Assembly: GCA_036260415.1 (NCBI GenBank)
Contig: DASZZX010000290.1
Location: 1 to 6,426 of the forward strand
Direction: 5' to 3'
DNA length: 6,426 nt
DNA from: DASZZX01 sp036260415
GTDB taxonomy: Bacteria > Actinomycetota > Nitriliruptoria > Nitriliruptorales > JAHWKO01
Positions within the stretch are counted from its first letter, which is position 1; the number at the start of each line of letters is the position of its first letter. The position numbers and the translations under genes are program-made. The notes under the pieces were generated by a model. It was not told the DNA's origin and searched no databases. It was given only the letters and a program-made list of their open reading frames with translations. Below, in pieces: positions 1-5,150 of the stretch.

Positions 1-380
1 GCACCTGGACGATCACGGCGGGGGCGGTGGTGTCGGTCGCGACCGCGCTGACCGGCTTCTGGGACTGGTTGCGGTCGACGCCCAGGTACACCCAGGCGTG
101 GCGAACCGCCAACAGTCACATGGCGATCATGCTGACGATGACCGTGGTGGTGATCGTCGACATCGTGCTCCGGCTGGAGGCCTACGACGCCGTGGTCGTG
201 CCGGTGGCGGTGATGGTGCTCAGCCTGCTCGTCGGGGCGATGGTGACGCTCGGCGGGACCTACGGCGGGACGCTCACCTACGAGTACGGGTTCAACGTCG
301 AGACCGCGACCGACAGCCCGGTGTGGCACGAGTCCGAGCGTGACCTGTACCACGGTGAACGGCCGGCCTCGGCCGACTGA
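1..380 (+). CDS. DUF2231-type integral membrane protein, C-terminal part (5' end cut by the window edge)
   Basis: The reading frame is open from the left edge (first complete codon at 3) to a TGA at 378-380, giving 125 visible residues. The true start lies outside; the GTG at 27 is internal to the fold and not a credible start. The visible part has three hydrophobic segments, at about residues 1-22, 40-58 and 64-83. The first ends in the GFWDWL motif, a histidine precedes the second (NSHMAI), and the third runs into a Gly-rich GGTYGGTLTYEYG stretch. A 'tGfwDWl' end to a helix, a His before the next helix and a GG-x-x-GG/Y-x-x-G ending are typical of DUF2231 membrane proteins as I know the family. 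The acidic, polar last 35 residues are probably cytoplasmic. Function is unknown; some relatives accompany redox or heme-related genes, which I cannot test here. It converges on the PNPOx-like gene. Confidence 0.75.
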   Translation, partial: TWTITAGAVVSVATALTGFWDWLRSTPRYTQAWRTANSHMAIMLTMTVVVIVDIVLRLEAYDAVVVPVAVMVLSLLVGAMVTLGGTYGGTLTYEYGFNVETATDSPVWHESERDLYHGERPASAD

Positions 381-383
381 CAC

Positions 384-417
384 GATCCGCGGCGCCAGCG
401 GCCGGCGCGACGCGATC
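384..417. terminator. GC-rich hairpin between two convergent stops (possible bidirectional terminator)
   Basis: Bases 384-391 pair with 411-417 (seven pairs with one bulged C). Bases 392-396 (GCGCC) then pair with 404-408 (GGCGC), leaving a 7-nt loop at 397-403 and a 2-nt bulge at 409-410. The structure starts three bases after the DUF2231 stop and overlaps the PNPOx-like stop codon. There is no U-tract on either strand, so it is not a classical intrinsic terminator, though high-GC actinobacteria often use such U-less hairpins. Its position between convergent genes supports transcript-end protection or termination. The pairing is seen directly; the function is inferred. Confidence 0.4.
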
Positions 418-892
418 ATCTCCGCCTGATGGTGCGCACGCCGTGCTCGGCCCCCCACGTCGTGAGGACCAGCTCATCGCCCTCGACCCTCACCAACGTG
501 GCGATCGTGATGTCCAGGCGGAAGTAGGAGCCGGGCACCGACTCCGTCCCCTCGGCTTCGTGTGGGACCAGCACACCGGCCAGCTTGGCGTCCCCGGCCG
601 CCAGATCCTCCTCGAGGGGGGCGCTGTGCAGCTCCACTCTGGGGTCGCGGCGCACGTCGTGCAGCTTGCGGGAGCCGGGCATCATCCCGATCACCACCTG
701 GTCGTCGCCGATCACCACCTCCGTCCCGCTGAGCCGCGGCGCCCCGCTGGGACGCAGGGTCCCGAGGACGTGGTGGCGGTTCGCCGCGAAGCGCTCACGG
801 ATGCGCTCGGCCAGCCGGGGCGCCGCCGCGGCGAACTCCCGCCACGTCGCCCGGCCGCCAGGGGCCGGCAATGGTTGACCGATGCCGCTCAC
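416..892 (-). CDS. Pyridoxamine 5'-phosphate oxidase-like FMN-binding split-barrel protein
   Basis: 158 residues from a GTG start at 892. This start is chosen because GGAGGGG lies at 902-896 on the minus strand with about 5 nt spacing, and homology-like sequence begins soon after. The frame stays open much further upstream, but that stretch is low-quality Arg/Pro/Gly-rich sequence antisense to the propeller gene. The order of motifs fits short PNPOx-like proteins: an N-terminal helix (TWREFAAAAPRLAERIRERF, about 17-36), the strand HHVLGTLRPSGAPRLSGTEV (about 40-59), VVIGMM (66-71), then SRKLHDVRRDPRVELHS (74-90), which is the usual phosphate/FMN-contacting segment. GDAKLAGVLV (100-109) and FRLDI (124-128) follow as later barrel strands. 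Such proteins bind FMN, F420 or heme; substrate cannot be predicted, and it is too divergent to call PdxH. It is probably cytoplasmic. It may be the second cistron after the small ORF at 889-975. Confidence 0.85.
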   Translation of the reverse strand: MSGIGQPLPAPGGRATWREFAAAAPRLAERIRERFAANRHHVLGTLRPSGAPRLSGTEVVIGDDQVVIGMMPGSRKLHDVRRDPRVELHSAPLEEDLAAGDAKLAGVLVPHEAEGTESVPGSYFRLDITIATLVRVEGDELVLTTWGAEHGVRTIRRR

Positions 893-975
893 GTTCCCCT
901 CCGCCCGGGGTCCGCGACGAGCGGACGCAGGAGGCCCTCGATGAAGTAGCGTGCCGTCACGGCCACACGGTCCAC
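889..975 (-). CDS. Possible small ORF overlapping the start of the PNPOx-like gene (GTGA)
   Basis: On the minus strand a frame with GTG codons at 975, 966 and 960 reads ...VAVTARYFIEGLLRPLVADP... and stops at TGA 891-889. The stop shares four bases (GTGA) with the GTG start of the PNPOx-like gene, the usual arrangement of translationally coupled genes. From the 975 start it would be 28 residues; from 960, 23. The frame is bounded upstream by TGA at 1020-1018, so it cannot be long. Most third positions are G or C and the peptide contains a plausible amphipathic helix. Against it: no clear Shine-Dalgarno sequence before any of the GTGs, very short length, and GC-rich DNA readily produces such frames. 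It could be a leader peptide, the decayed tail of an older gene, or chance. I do not recognise the peptide. Confidence 0.25.
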   Translation of the reverse strand: MDRVAVTARYFIEGLLRPLVADPGRRGT

Positions 976-1106
976 GGCCCTCGGGCGAACGGACGGCGGG
1001 GGACCGCGAGGCCAGGGTCACGGGACCACCTCCGCGTCTCGGGCGGTGTGTCCAGCGATGAGTTCCGGCTCGCGGGGCGGTCGACAGGGTCGTGGCCGCG
1101 CAGCTC

Positions 1107-1115
1107 GGGGAAGGG
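1107..1115 (+). promoter_or_regulatory. Ribosome binding site deciding the propeller start
   Basis: The purine run GGGGAAGGG ends 5 nt before the ATG at 1121. It supports that ATG over two in-frame upstream start codons (1046 and 1058), which would add only a Gly/Arg/Ser-rich extension. Confidence 0.5.
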
Positions 1116-1120
1116 TGCGC

Positions 1121-2236
1121 ATGAGCGGGGTACGGGTGCTGGTGGGGACGCGCAAGGGCGCGTTCATCCTGACCTCCCACGGCCGCCGCGAGCGGTGGGA
1201 GGTCCGCGGCCCCCTGTTCGGAGGGTGGGAGATCTACCACGTCAAGGGGTCTGCGGCCGACCCTGACCGGTTGTACGCGTCGCAGTCCACGGGCTGGTTC
1301 GGGCAGCTGATCCAGCGGTCCGACGACGGCGGCGGCTCGTGGGAGCCCGTCGGCAACCGGTTCGAGTACGAGGGCGATGTCGGGACCCATCAGTGGTACG
1401 ACGGCACACCGCGCCACTGGAAGTTCGCGCGGGTCTGGCACCTCGAACCGTCGCTGCCCGATCCCGACACGGTCTACGCCGGCGTCGAGGACGCCGCGCT
1501 CTTCCGCACGACCGACGGCGGCCAGACGTGGCAGGAACTCGCCGGACTGCGCCGCCACGGCTCAGGCTCCTCCTGGCAGCCGGGCGGCGGCGGCATGTGC
1601 CTGCACACGATCCTGCTCGACCCCACCGATCCCGCCAGGATCGTCGTCGCCATCTCCGCTGCTGGCGCGTTCCGGTCCGACGACGCCGGCAAGACGTGGC
1701 GGCCCATCAACCGTGGACTGAGGTCGGAGGGCCTCCCCGACCCGGACACCGAGGTCGGTCACTGCGTCCACCGCATCGCGATGCATCCGTCCCGCCCCGA
1801 CGTGCTGTTCATGCAGAAGCACTGGGACGTCATGCGCAGCGACGACGCAGGTGAGTCCTGGTACGAGATCAGCGGGAACCTGCCGAGCGACTTCGGGTTC
1901 CCGATCGAGGTCCACGCGCACGAGCCGGACACCATCTACGTCGTTCGGATCAAGAGCGACTCCGAGCACTACCCTCCCGACGGGAGGCTCCGCGTCTACC
2001 GCAGCAGGACGGGCGGCGGCGAGTGGGAGCCGCTCACGTCAGGCCTGCCGCAGAGCGACTGTTACGTCAACGTGTTGCGGGACGCGATGGCCGTCGATCA
2101 CCTCGATCCGTGCGGGGTGTACGTCGGGACGACCGGCGGGCAGGTGTACGCGTCGGCCGATGGCGGGGATAGCTGGTCGCCGGTGGTACGCGACCTGCCT
2201 GCCGTGCTGTCGGTCGAGGTGCAGACGCTGGCATGA
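1121..2236 (+). CDS. BNR/Asp-box repeat beta-propeller protein (sialidase/VPS10-like fold, no catalytic call)
   Basis: 371 residues from ATG 1121. The protein opens with VRVLVGTRKGAFIL (4-17), a first propeller strand well known in actinobacterial 'exo-alpha-sialidase/glycosyl hydrolase' annotations. Asp-boxes (S-x-D-x-G-x-x-W) occur at about 67-74 (SDDGGGSW), 130-137 (TTDGGQTW), 186-193 (SDDAGKTW), 240-247 (SDDAGESW), 295-302 (degenerate, SRTGGGEW) and 345-352 (SADGGDSW). The regular spacing of about 50-60 residues indicates a six- or seven-bladed propeller. Blade-start strands such as HTILLDP, HRIAMHP and HAHEPDTIYVV alternate with them. There is no signal peptide or membrane segment, so it is probably cytoplasmic. 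I do not see an FRIP motif or a clear sialidase Arg triad, so 'sialidase' would be over-annotation; sortilin- or HCF136/Ycf48-like scaffold folds are equally possible. Its stop overlaps the MoaD-like start (ATGA), implying coupled synthesis and probably shared function. Confidence 0.85.
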   Translation: MSGVRVLVGTRKGAFILTSHGRRERWEVRGPLFGGWEIYHVKGSAADPDRLYASQSTGWFGQLIQRSDDGGGSWEPVGNRFEYEGDVGTHQWYDGTPRHWKFARVWHLEPSLPDPDTVYAGVEDAALFRTTDGGQTWQELAGLRRHGSGSSWQPGGGGMCLHTILLDPTDPARIVVAISAAGAFRSDDAGKTWRPINRGLRSEGLPDPDTEVGHCVHRIAMHPSRPDVLFMQKHWDVMRSDDAGESWYEISGNLPSDFGFPIEVHAHEPDTIYVVRIKSDSEHYPPDGRLRVYRSRTGGGEWEPLTSGLPQSDCYVNVLRDAMAVDHLDPCGVYVGTTGGQVYASADGGDSWSPVVRDLPAVLSVEVQTLA

Positions 2237-2529
2237 TCCGCGTGGTCCTCCCCTACCACCTGCGGACGCTGACGCAGGTGGCCGGCGAGGTGGAGCTGCA
2301 CGTCGACGGCCGGGTCACGCAACGTTCGGTGCTCGACGCGCTCGAGGCCCGCTACCCGCAGCTGCGCGGGACGATCCGGGACCACACGACCGCTCGACGG
2401 CGGCCGTTCGTCCGCTTGTACGCCTGCGAGCAGGATCTCTCCCACCAACCGCCGGACGCTCCTCTGCCGGACGCGGTCGCGACCGGCAGCGAGCCGCTCC
2501 TGATCGTGGGGGCCGTGGCCGGCGGCTAG
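2233..2529 (+). CDS. MoaD/ThiS-like beta-grasp (ubiquitin-fold) protein with C-terminal Gly-Gly
   Basis: 98 residues from ATG 2233; the ATGA overlap with the propeller stop fixes the start and indicates translational coupling. Order of elements: first strand MIRVVLPYHLRTL (1-13); second strand GEVELHVDG (18-26); helix VLDALEARYPQL (33-44), the hallmark of MoaD-like proteins; a strand containing FVRLYACEQDL (59-69); then PLPDAV and EPLLIVGAVAGG (77-98). In MoaD, ThiS and archaeal SAMPs the terminal Gly-Gly is adenylated by a MoeB/ThiF-type E1 and then thiocarboxylated or conjugated, and here it is intact at the very end. The insert with EQDLSHQPPDAP is a feature I associate with the subgroup found beside BNR propellers in actinobacteria. 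No E1-like, MoaE, ThiG or cysteine-biosynthesis gene lies in the window, so sulfur carrier versus protein modifier is undecided. I avoid the symbol moaD because molybdopterin function is not supported. Confidence 0.85.
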   Translation: MIRVVLPYHLRTLTQVAGEVELHVDGRVTQRSVLDALEARYPQLRGTIRDHTTARRRPFVRLYACEQDLSHQPPDAPLPDAVATGSEPLLIVGAVAGG

Positions 2530-2556
2530 CGGGGCGCCGGTCGGTCCTCGCCTCCG
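2530..2556. terminator. GC-rich hairpin between convergent MoaD-like and PfkB genes
   Basis: Bases 2530-2536 (CGGGGCG) pair with 2549-2556 (CGCCTCCG) with one bulged T at 2553, giving seven pairs around a 12-nt loop. It fills the 29-bp gap between the MoaD-like stop (2529) and the PfkB stop (2559). There is no U-tract on either strand. A role in ending one or both transcripts is an inference from position. Confidence 0.35.
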
Positions 2557-2558
2557 GG

Positions 2559-3506
2559 TCAGCGGGCATCCTCGACGGTCCGCAACCGGATGCGCTCAGC
2601 GAGGTAGTCAATGTCGGTGCGCTGCCCGCTGCCCAGTCCCCGTCGGGTGATGTTCAACGTCGCCGCCGCAGCCGCCAGCTTCAGCGCCGACCGGGATTCC
2701 AGCTCGCGTGCGAGCGCGACGGCCAGCGCTGCCGTCATCGAGTCCCCGGAACCGCGGGTGTCGACGGGCTCGAGCGTCGGCGACTCCACGGCCAGAACCG
2801 TGTCACCGACCAGCGCCATGGCAGGCTCAGAACCGCGTGACACCACGATCTCGTGTGCGCCGGCCTCGCGCAGCCTCCTCAGGCCTTCGATCGCTGCGGC
2901 CTCGTCGTGGCTGGGAGCCCACCCGCCGTCCACCAGCTCGTCCTGGCTGACCTTCAGCATGCGGACCCCGCCTTCCAGCGCCTGCCGCAGCTGCTCGCCG
3001 GACAGGTCCGCGAGCACCATCACCCCGTTGGCGGCCAGGTCCGTCGCCAGCCTGCGGTAGACGCTCGCGGACAGGGCTTCGGGGTCCCGCGTGCCGGTGA
3101 GCACGCACACCTTCGCGGCCAACGACGCGGTGAGCGTCGCGCCGTACAGGTCATCGATGTCGTGGCGGGTGAGCGGGCTGGCCGGGATGTCGACGACCAC
3201 CTGCCGCTCGCCGCCGCGGCGGTCCTCGACGTAGGCGGGGTTGGAGGCCGCACTGGAGGTGCCCCGCAGCGACATCTCTGCGGTCTCGGCCAGGTGGCGT
3301 GCGACCGAACCTGTCTCCCCCCCGAACGACGCGCACAGCGTCAGCGAGGCCCCCAGCGTCTGGATCATGCGGGCGACCCAGAACCCCTGGCCTCCACAGT
3401 GCAGGTGCAGCTCGGCGTCGCCCTTCGTGGCGGGATCGATGGTCACGGTCAGCTGCGGCGCAGGCGCGAACACGCAGATGTCACCGGGAGCAGCCCTCCG
3501 ACTCAT
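2559..3506 (-). CDS. PfkB-family (ribokinase-like) carbohydrate kinase
   Basis: 315 residues from ATG 3506. An in-frame TGA lies two codons upstream, so no earlier start is possible; no good Shine-Dalgarno precedes the ATG, so initiation may be weak or leaderless. The N-terminal segment CGGQGFWVARMIQTLG (37-52) matches the PfkB 'GGKGaNvA..l..LG' sugar-binding region, with Gln and Phe-Trp replacing the usual Lys and Ala-Asn. The C-terminal signature DTRGSGDSMTAALAVAL (249-265) fits PfkB signature 2; Asp255 is the expected catalytic base and Gly252-Gly254 form the anion hole. VSQDELV (186-192) corresponds to the conserved 'pN..E' segment, and EIVVSRGSEPAMAL (219-232) to the 'vTlG..Ga' strand. 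Length and pattern resemble the 1-phosphofructokinase/tagatose-6-phosphate kinase (FruK/LacC) branch more than ribokinase, but the substrate cannot be settled. It is a cytoplasmic enzyme transferring ATP phosphate to a sugar or sugar phosphate. It is a lone gene with an operator-like palindrome about 40 bp upstream. Confidence 0.85.
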   Translation of the reverse strand: MSRRAAPGDICVFAPAPQLTVTIDPATKGDAELHLHCGGQGFWVARMIQTLGASLTLCASFGGETGSVARHLAETAEMSLRGTSSAASNPAYVEDRRGGERQVVVDIPASPLTRHDIDDLYGATLTASLAAKVCVLTGTRDPEALSASVYRRLATDLAANGVMVLADLSGEQLRQALEGGVRMLKVSQDELVDGGWAPSHDEAAAIEGLRRLREAGAHEIVVSRGSEPAMALVGDTVLAVESPTLEPVDTRGSGDSMTAALAVALARELESRSALKLAAAAATLNITRRGLGSGQRTDIDYLAERIRLRTVEDAR

Positions 3507-3544
3507 CGGTCACACGCGTGCAGCGGGAGATGCCGGTCGCATCC

Positions 3545-3565
3545 GTTCCCGTTCGGTACGGGGAC
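3545..3565. promoter_or_regulatory. Operator-like imperfect palindrome upstream of the PfkB gene
   Basis: GTTCCCGT (3545-3552) and ACGGGGAC (3558-3565) form inverted arms with one mismatch around a 5-bp centre (TCGGT). The site lies 38 bp upstream of the PfkB ATG and more than 280 bp from the hemerythrin start. Size and symmetry fit a dimeric repressor site (LacI, GntR or DeoR type regulators often control PfkB sugar kinases). The same sequence on the plus strand could instead form an RNA hairpin with one G-U pair. No regulator gene is in the window. Confidence 0.3.
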
Positions 3566-3842
3566 TAGGGCGAGCGTGACATCGTTGCCGGAGGGGGTGA
3601 CGACCGTGACCGACGATGAGACGTCGTCCGGTCGTGGGCGCCGCCTCTGCGATCGTGGGGTTTCTGCGGCGGACCGAGCACGGTGATGGCGTGTGCGGCT
3701 CGATGTCAACGCCGTCCGCTTGCAGACGAACTGACCCACCTCGCCCCGGGGGCGTCCCGGCGGTGTCCGTCACGGCGACCATCGTCCATCAGTCCGCGTG
3801 GCCAGCCGTCTACGTTCCGACGTGGTCAGCGATTCCGATCGC

Positions 3843-3850
3843 GGGGGGAG
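3843..3850 (+). promoter_or_regulatory. Ribosome binding site deciding the hemerythrin start
   Basis: The purine run GGGGGGAG ends 3 nt before ATG 3854. It selects this ATG over an in-frame start at 3683, whose 57-residue extension is Arg/Ser/Pro-rich and unlike any HHE protein. Confidence 0.5.
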
Positions 3851-3853
3851 AGC

Positions 3854-4342
3854 ATGGCGACGATCATCGACCAGTTGCGGCGCGACCACGAGGACGTTCG
3901 GCTCCTCTTGGACAGGCTCCAGTCGGGCCTCAGCGCTGTGGAGCGCCAGGACCTGACCGGACAGATCATCAAGCAGCTCCGACGCCACACCCACGCGGAG
4001 CAGGACGTCGTGGTGCCCGCCGTCGGCGAGCTGTCGGGTGAGGACCGGGGTCTCGTCGAAGCAAGTGGAGCGCAGCACGGAACTATCGAGCAGCTCCTGC
4101 GCCGCCTCGAAGGCTTCGACGTCGGCAGATCGGACTTCGAATCCTCTCTGGTTGAGCTGGCGACCAGCATGGACGAGCACGTCGAGGCCTACGAGGACCG
4201 GGTGTTGCCTCGGCTGGAGGCCAGCCTGGACGCGGACCGTCAGGACGAGCTCGGCTCGGAGTTCGTCGAGGCCAAGGATGGTGCCGACCTTCTCACGCAG
4301 CCCGGTCCCGACCCCGAGCGAACGACCTTCTCCGAGTCGTAG
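3854..4342 (+). CDS. Hemerythrin HHE cation-binding domain protein
   Basis: 162 residues from ATG 3854. The four-helix bundle ligands can be read in order: IIDQLRRDHEDVRLLLDRL with His12 (helix 1); RRHTHAEQDVVVPAV with His45 and Glu49 in an HxxxE pattern (helix 2); QHGTIEQLLRRLE with His75 and Glu79 (helix 3); and MDEHVEAYEDRVLPRLE with His109 and Glu114 (helix 4). This matches single-domain HHE proteins of bacteria, which bind a di-iron centre and take part in O2, NO or peroxide sensing, iron handling or repair of damaged iron clusters. There is no signal peptide; it should be cytoplasmic. The last 25 or so residues are a polar, Pro-containing tail without a recognised motif. No DNA-binding or signalling domain is fused, so a storage, scavenging or repair role is more likely than direct signalling. 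The gene converges on pspA with 16 bp between stops; any functional tie to the PspA operon is only inferred. Confidence 0.85.
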   Translation: MATIIDQLRRDHEDVRLLLDRLQSGLSAVERQDLTGQIIKQLRRHTHAEQDVVVPAVGELSGEDRGLVEASGAQHGTIEQLLRRLEGFDVGRSDFESSLVELATSMDEHVEAYEDRVLPRLEASLDADRQDELGSEFVEAKDGADLLTQPGPDPERTTFSES

Positions 4343-4358
4343 ACAGGTTCCGGGGCGG

Positions 4359-5138
4359 TCAGGCGCCCTCCTCGAGGGTCGGCGCCGCGGTGGCCGCCGG
4401 GGACGCCTGCTGTGGCCCGGCGATGCCCAGCTCGGAACGCAGCTTCGACAGTCGCTCCTGCGCCTGGGTGCTGAGCTGGGCCTGCTCCACCTCCAGCATG
4501 CGGCTCTCGACCGACTCCGCGGCGAGCTCCGTTCGACCCTGCGCCCGTGCGTACCGCCCCTCGATCTTGTCGCGCACCTCCGCGAACGTCGGCACGTCCT
4601 GACCGACGGTCTCCGACAATGAGTCCATCGCCCGGTTGAGCTGCTCGGCCATCTTCGCCTGGTCCAGCTGCGACAGCAGCTTCTGGCGCTCCGCGAGCTT
4701 CGACTGCAGCACGGTGGCGTTCTGCTGCACCGCGGCCTTCGCCTGGTCGGAGGCGCGCGCGGCCTGCAGGGCCAGCTCCTTGAGGTCCTCCACCTCCTGC
4801 TCGACCGCGACCAGCCGGTTCGCGAACGACTCCGCCGCCTGCTCGAACTCGGTGGCTCTGGCCCCGTCACCCCGGCTGCGGGCGTCCTCCGCCATCACCA
4901 GAGCCTGGCGCGCCGAGCCGTTGAGCTTCTCCAGCTCCTGCATCGCCCGGTCGAGGCGCATCTCCGACTGCTTCTGGTTGGCGATCACGTTGGCTGCCTG
5001 CTCCTTCAGCCGCCGGTGCTGTTCCTGCGCCTCCACGATCGCCTGTTCCAACTGGACCTTCGGATCGGCGAGCTCGTCGAACTTGCCAGTGAGTGTCGCC
5101 GTCACGTAGCGCCACATCCGGCGCAGCAGCTTGCCCAT
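4359..5138 (-). CDS. pspA: PspA/IM30 (Vipp1) family membrane-stress protein
   Basis: 259 residues from ATG 5138, preceded by GAGGAGA (5150-5144) with ideal spacing. The N-terminus MGKLLRRMWRYVTATLTGKF (1-20) is the amphipathic membrane-binding helix, followed by ELADPKVQLEQAI (22-34), the conserved PspA/IM30 hinge (D-P-x-x-x-L-x-x-x-I). Residues about 35-175 form a long, charged coiled coil (KEQAANVIANQKQSEMRLDR, ESFANRLVAVEQEVEDLKEL and others) as in the ESCRT-III-like PspA fold. A later helix (185-238) ends in LSKLRSELGI, and a low-complexity Ala/Pro tail (240-259) follows, longer than in enterobacterial PspA (about 220 residues). PspA/IM30 proteins oligomerise on the inner face of the cytoplasmic membrane and keep it intact under stress. 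It is the last gene of the VWA, membrane coiled-coil, PspA operon, 12 bp after the preceding stop. No PspF, PspBC or ClgR-type regulator is visible, so regulation differs from the classical systems or lies outside. Confidence 0.9.
   Translation of the reverse strand: MGKLLRRMWRYVTATLTGKFDELADPKVQLEQAIVEAQEQHRRLKEQAANVIANQKQSEMRLDRAMQELEKLNGSARQALVMAEDARSRGDGARATEFEQAAESFANRLVAVEQEVEDLKELALQAARASDQAKAAVQQNATVLQSKLAERQKLLSQLDQAKMAEQLNRAMDSLSETVGQDVPTFAEVRDKIEGRYARAQGRTELAAESVESRMLEVEQAQLSTQAQERLSKLRSELGIAGPQQASPAATAAPTLEEGA
4362..4386. terminator. Perfect GGCGCC inverted repeat downstream of the hemerythrin gene, inside the 3' end of pspA
   Basis: GGCGCC at 4362-4367 pairs with GGCGCC at 4381-4386. 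The bases between can add further pairs (4368-4370 with 4376-4378, one of them G-U). It lies 20 nt beyond the hemerythrin stop and covers the last eight codons or so of pspA. A U-tract is absent. It could end the hemerythrin transcript or stabilise the pspA 3' end, but coding for the Thr-Leu-Glu-Glu-Gly-Ala tail may also explain part of the symmetry. Confidence 0.35.
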
Positions 5139-5143
5139 GTCGT

Positions 5144-5150
5144 TCTCCTC
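5144..5150 (-). promoter_or_regulatory. Strong ribosome binding site of pspA within the intergenic 12 bp
   Basis: On the minus strand the stop TGA (5153-5151) of the upstream gene is followed directly by GAGGAGA and six bases later by ATG 5138. It is the best Shine-Dalgarno in the window, which suggests PspA is made at a higher level than the upstream operon members. Confidence 0.6.

Larger units (their letters stand above)
3507..3853. other. 347-bp divergent intergenic region between PfkB and hemerythrin genes
   Basis: Both flanking genes point away from this gap, so it must contain promoters for both unless the hemerythrin gene is read from elsewhere. I find no convincing -35/-10 pair on either strand by eye. 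It holds an imperfect palindrome (3545-3565), an 8-bp palindrome CACGCGTG (3513-3520) just before the PfkB start, and two copies of TTCCGA 18 bases apart (3815-3820 and 3833-3838) upstream of the hemerythrin start. Short frames in it are Arg/Ser/Pro-rich and look like noise. Confidence 0.5.

Noticed and set aside
871..1266. Plus-strand 131-codon frame over the divergent gap and propeller start.
   Set aside because: Composition is noise-like, it overlaps the better supported propeller gene in another frame, and it matches no known motif.
416..1558. A 380-codon minus-strand frame that would extend the PNPOx-like protein far upstream.
   Set aside because: Only the last 158 codons look like protein. 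The rest is Arg/Pro/Gly-rich and lies antisense to the propeller, and a good Shine-Dalgarno plus GTG at 892 marks the start.
1121..2236. Annotating the propeller as an exo-alpha-sialidase.
   Set aside because: Asp-boxes show the fold only. No FRIP motif, clear Arg triad or signal peptide is visible.
2233..2529. Assigning molybdopterin synthase small subunit (moaD) or thiS.
   Set aside because: The fold and Gly-Gly tail fit, but no partner gene of either pathway is near and the protein is longer, with an insert near residues 66-80.
2853..3686. Plus-strand 277-codon frame antisense to the PfkB gene.
   Set aside because: It mirrors the high third-position GC of the real gene and has no recognisable domain, while the opposite strand has intact PfkB signatures.
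3597..3686. Possible small plus-strand ORF (GTG start after GGAGG; VTTVTDDETSSGRGRR...).
   Set aside because: The Shine-Dalgarno is only 2 nt from the first GTG and 11 nt from the second, the peptide is low-complexity and Arg-rich, and nothing downstream is coupled to it.
3770..4870. Minus-strand 366-codon frame crossing the hemerythrin gene and the 3' part of pspA.
   Set aside because: It is Arg/Ser/Pro-rich over the pspA part and antisense to HHE motifs; pspA in another minus frame has clear family features.
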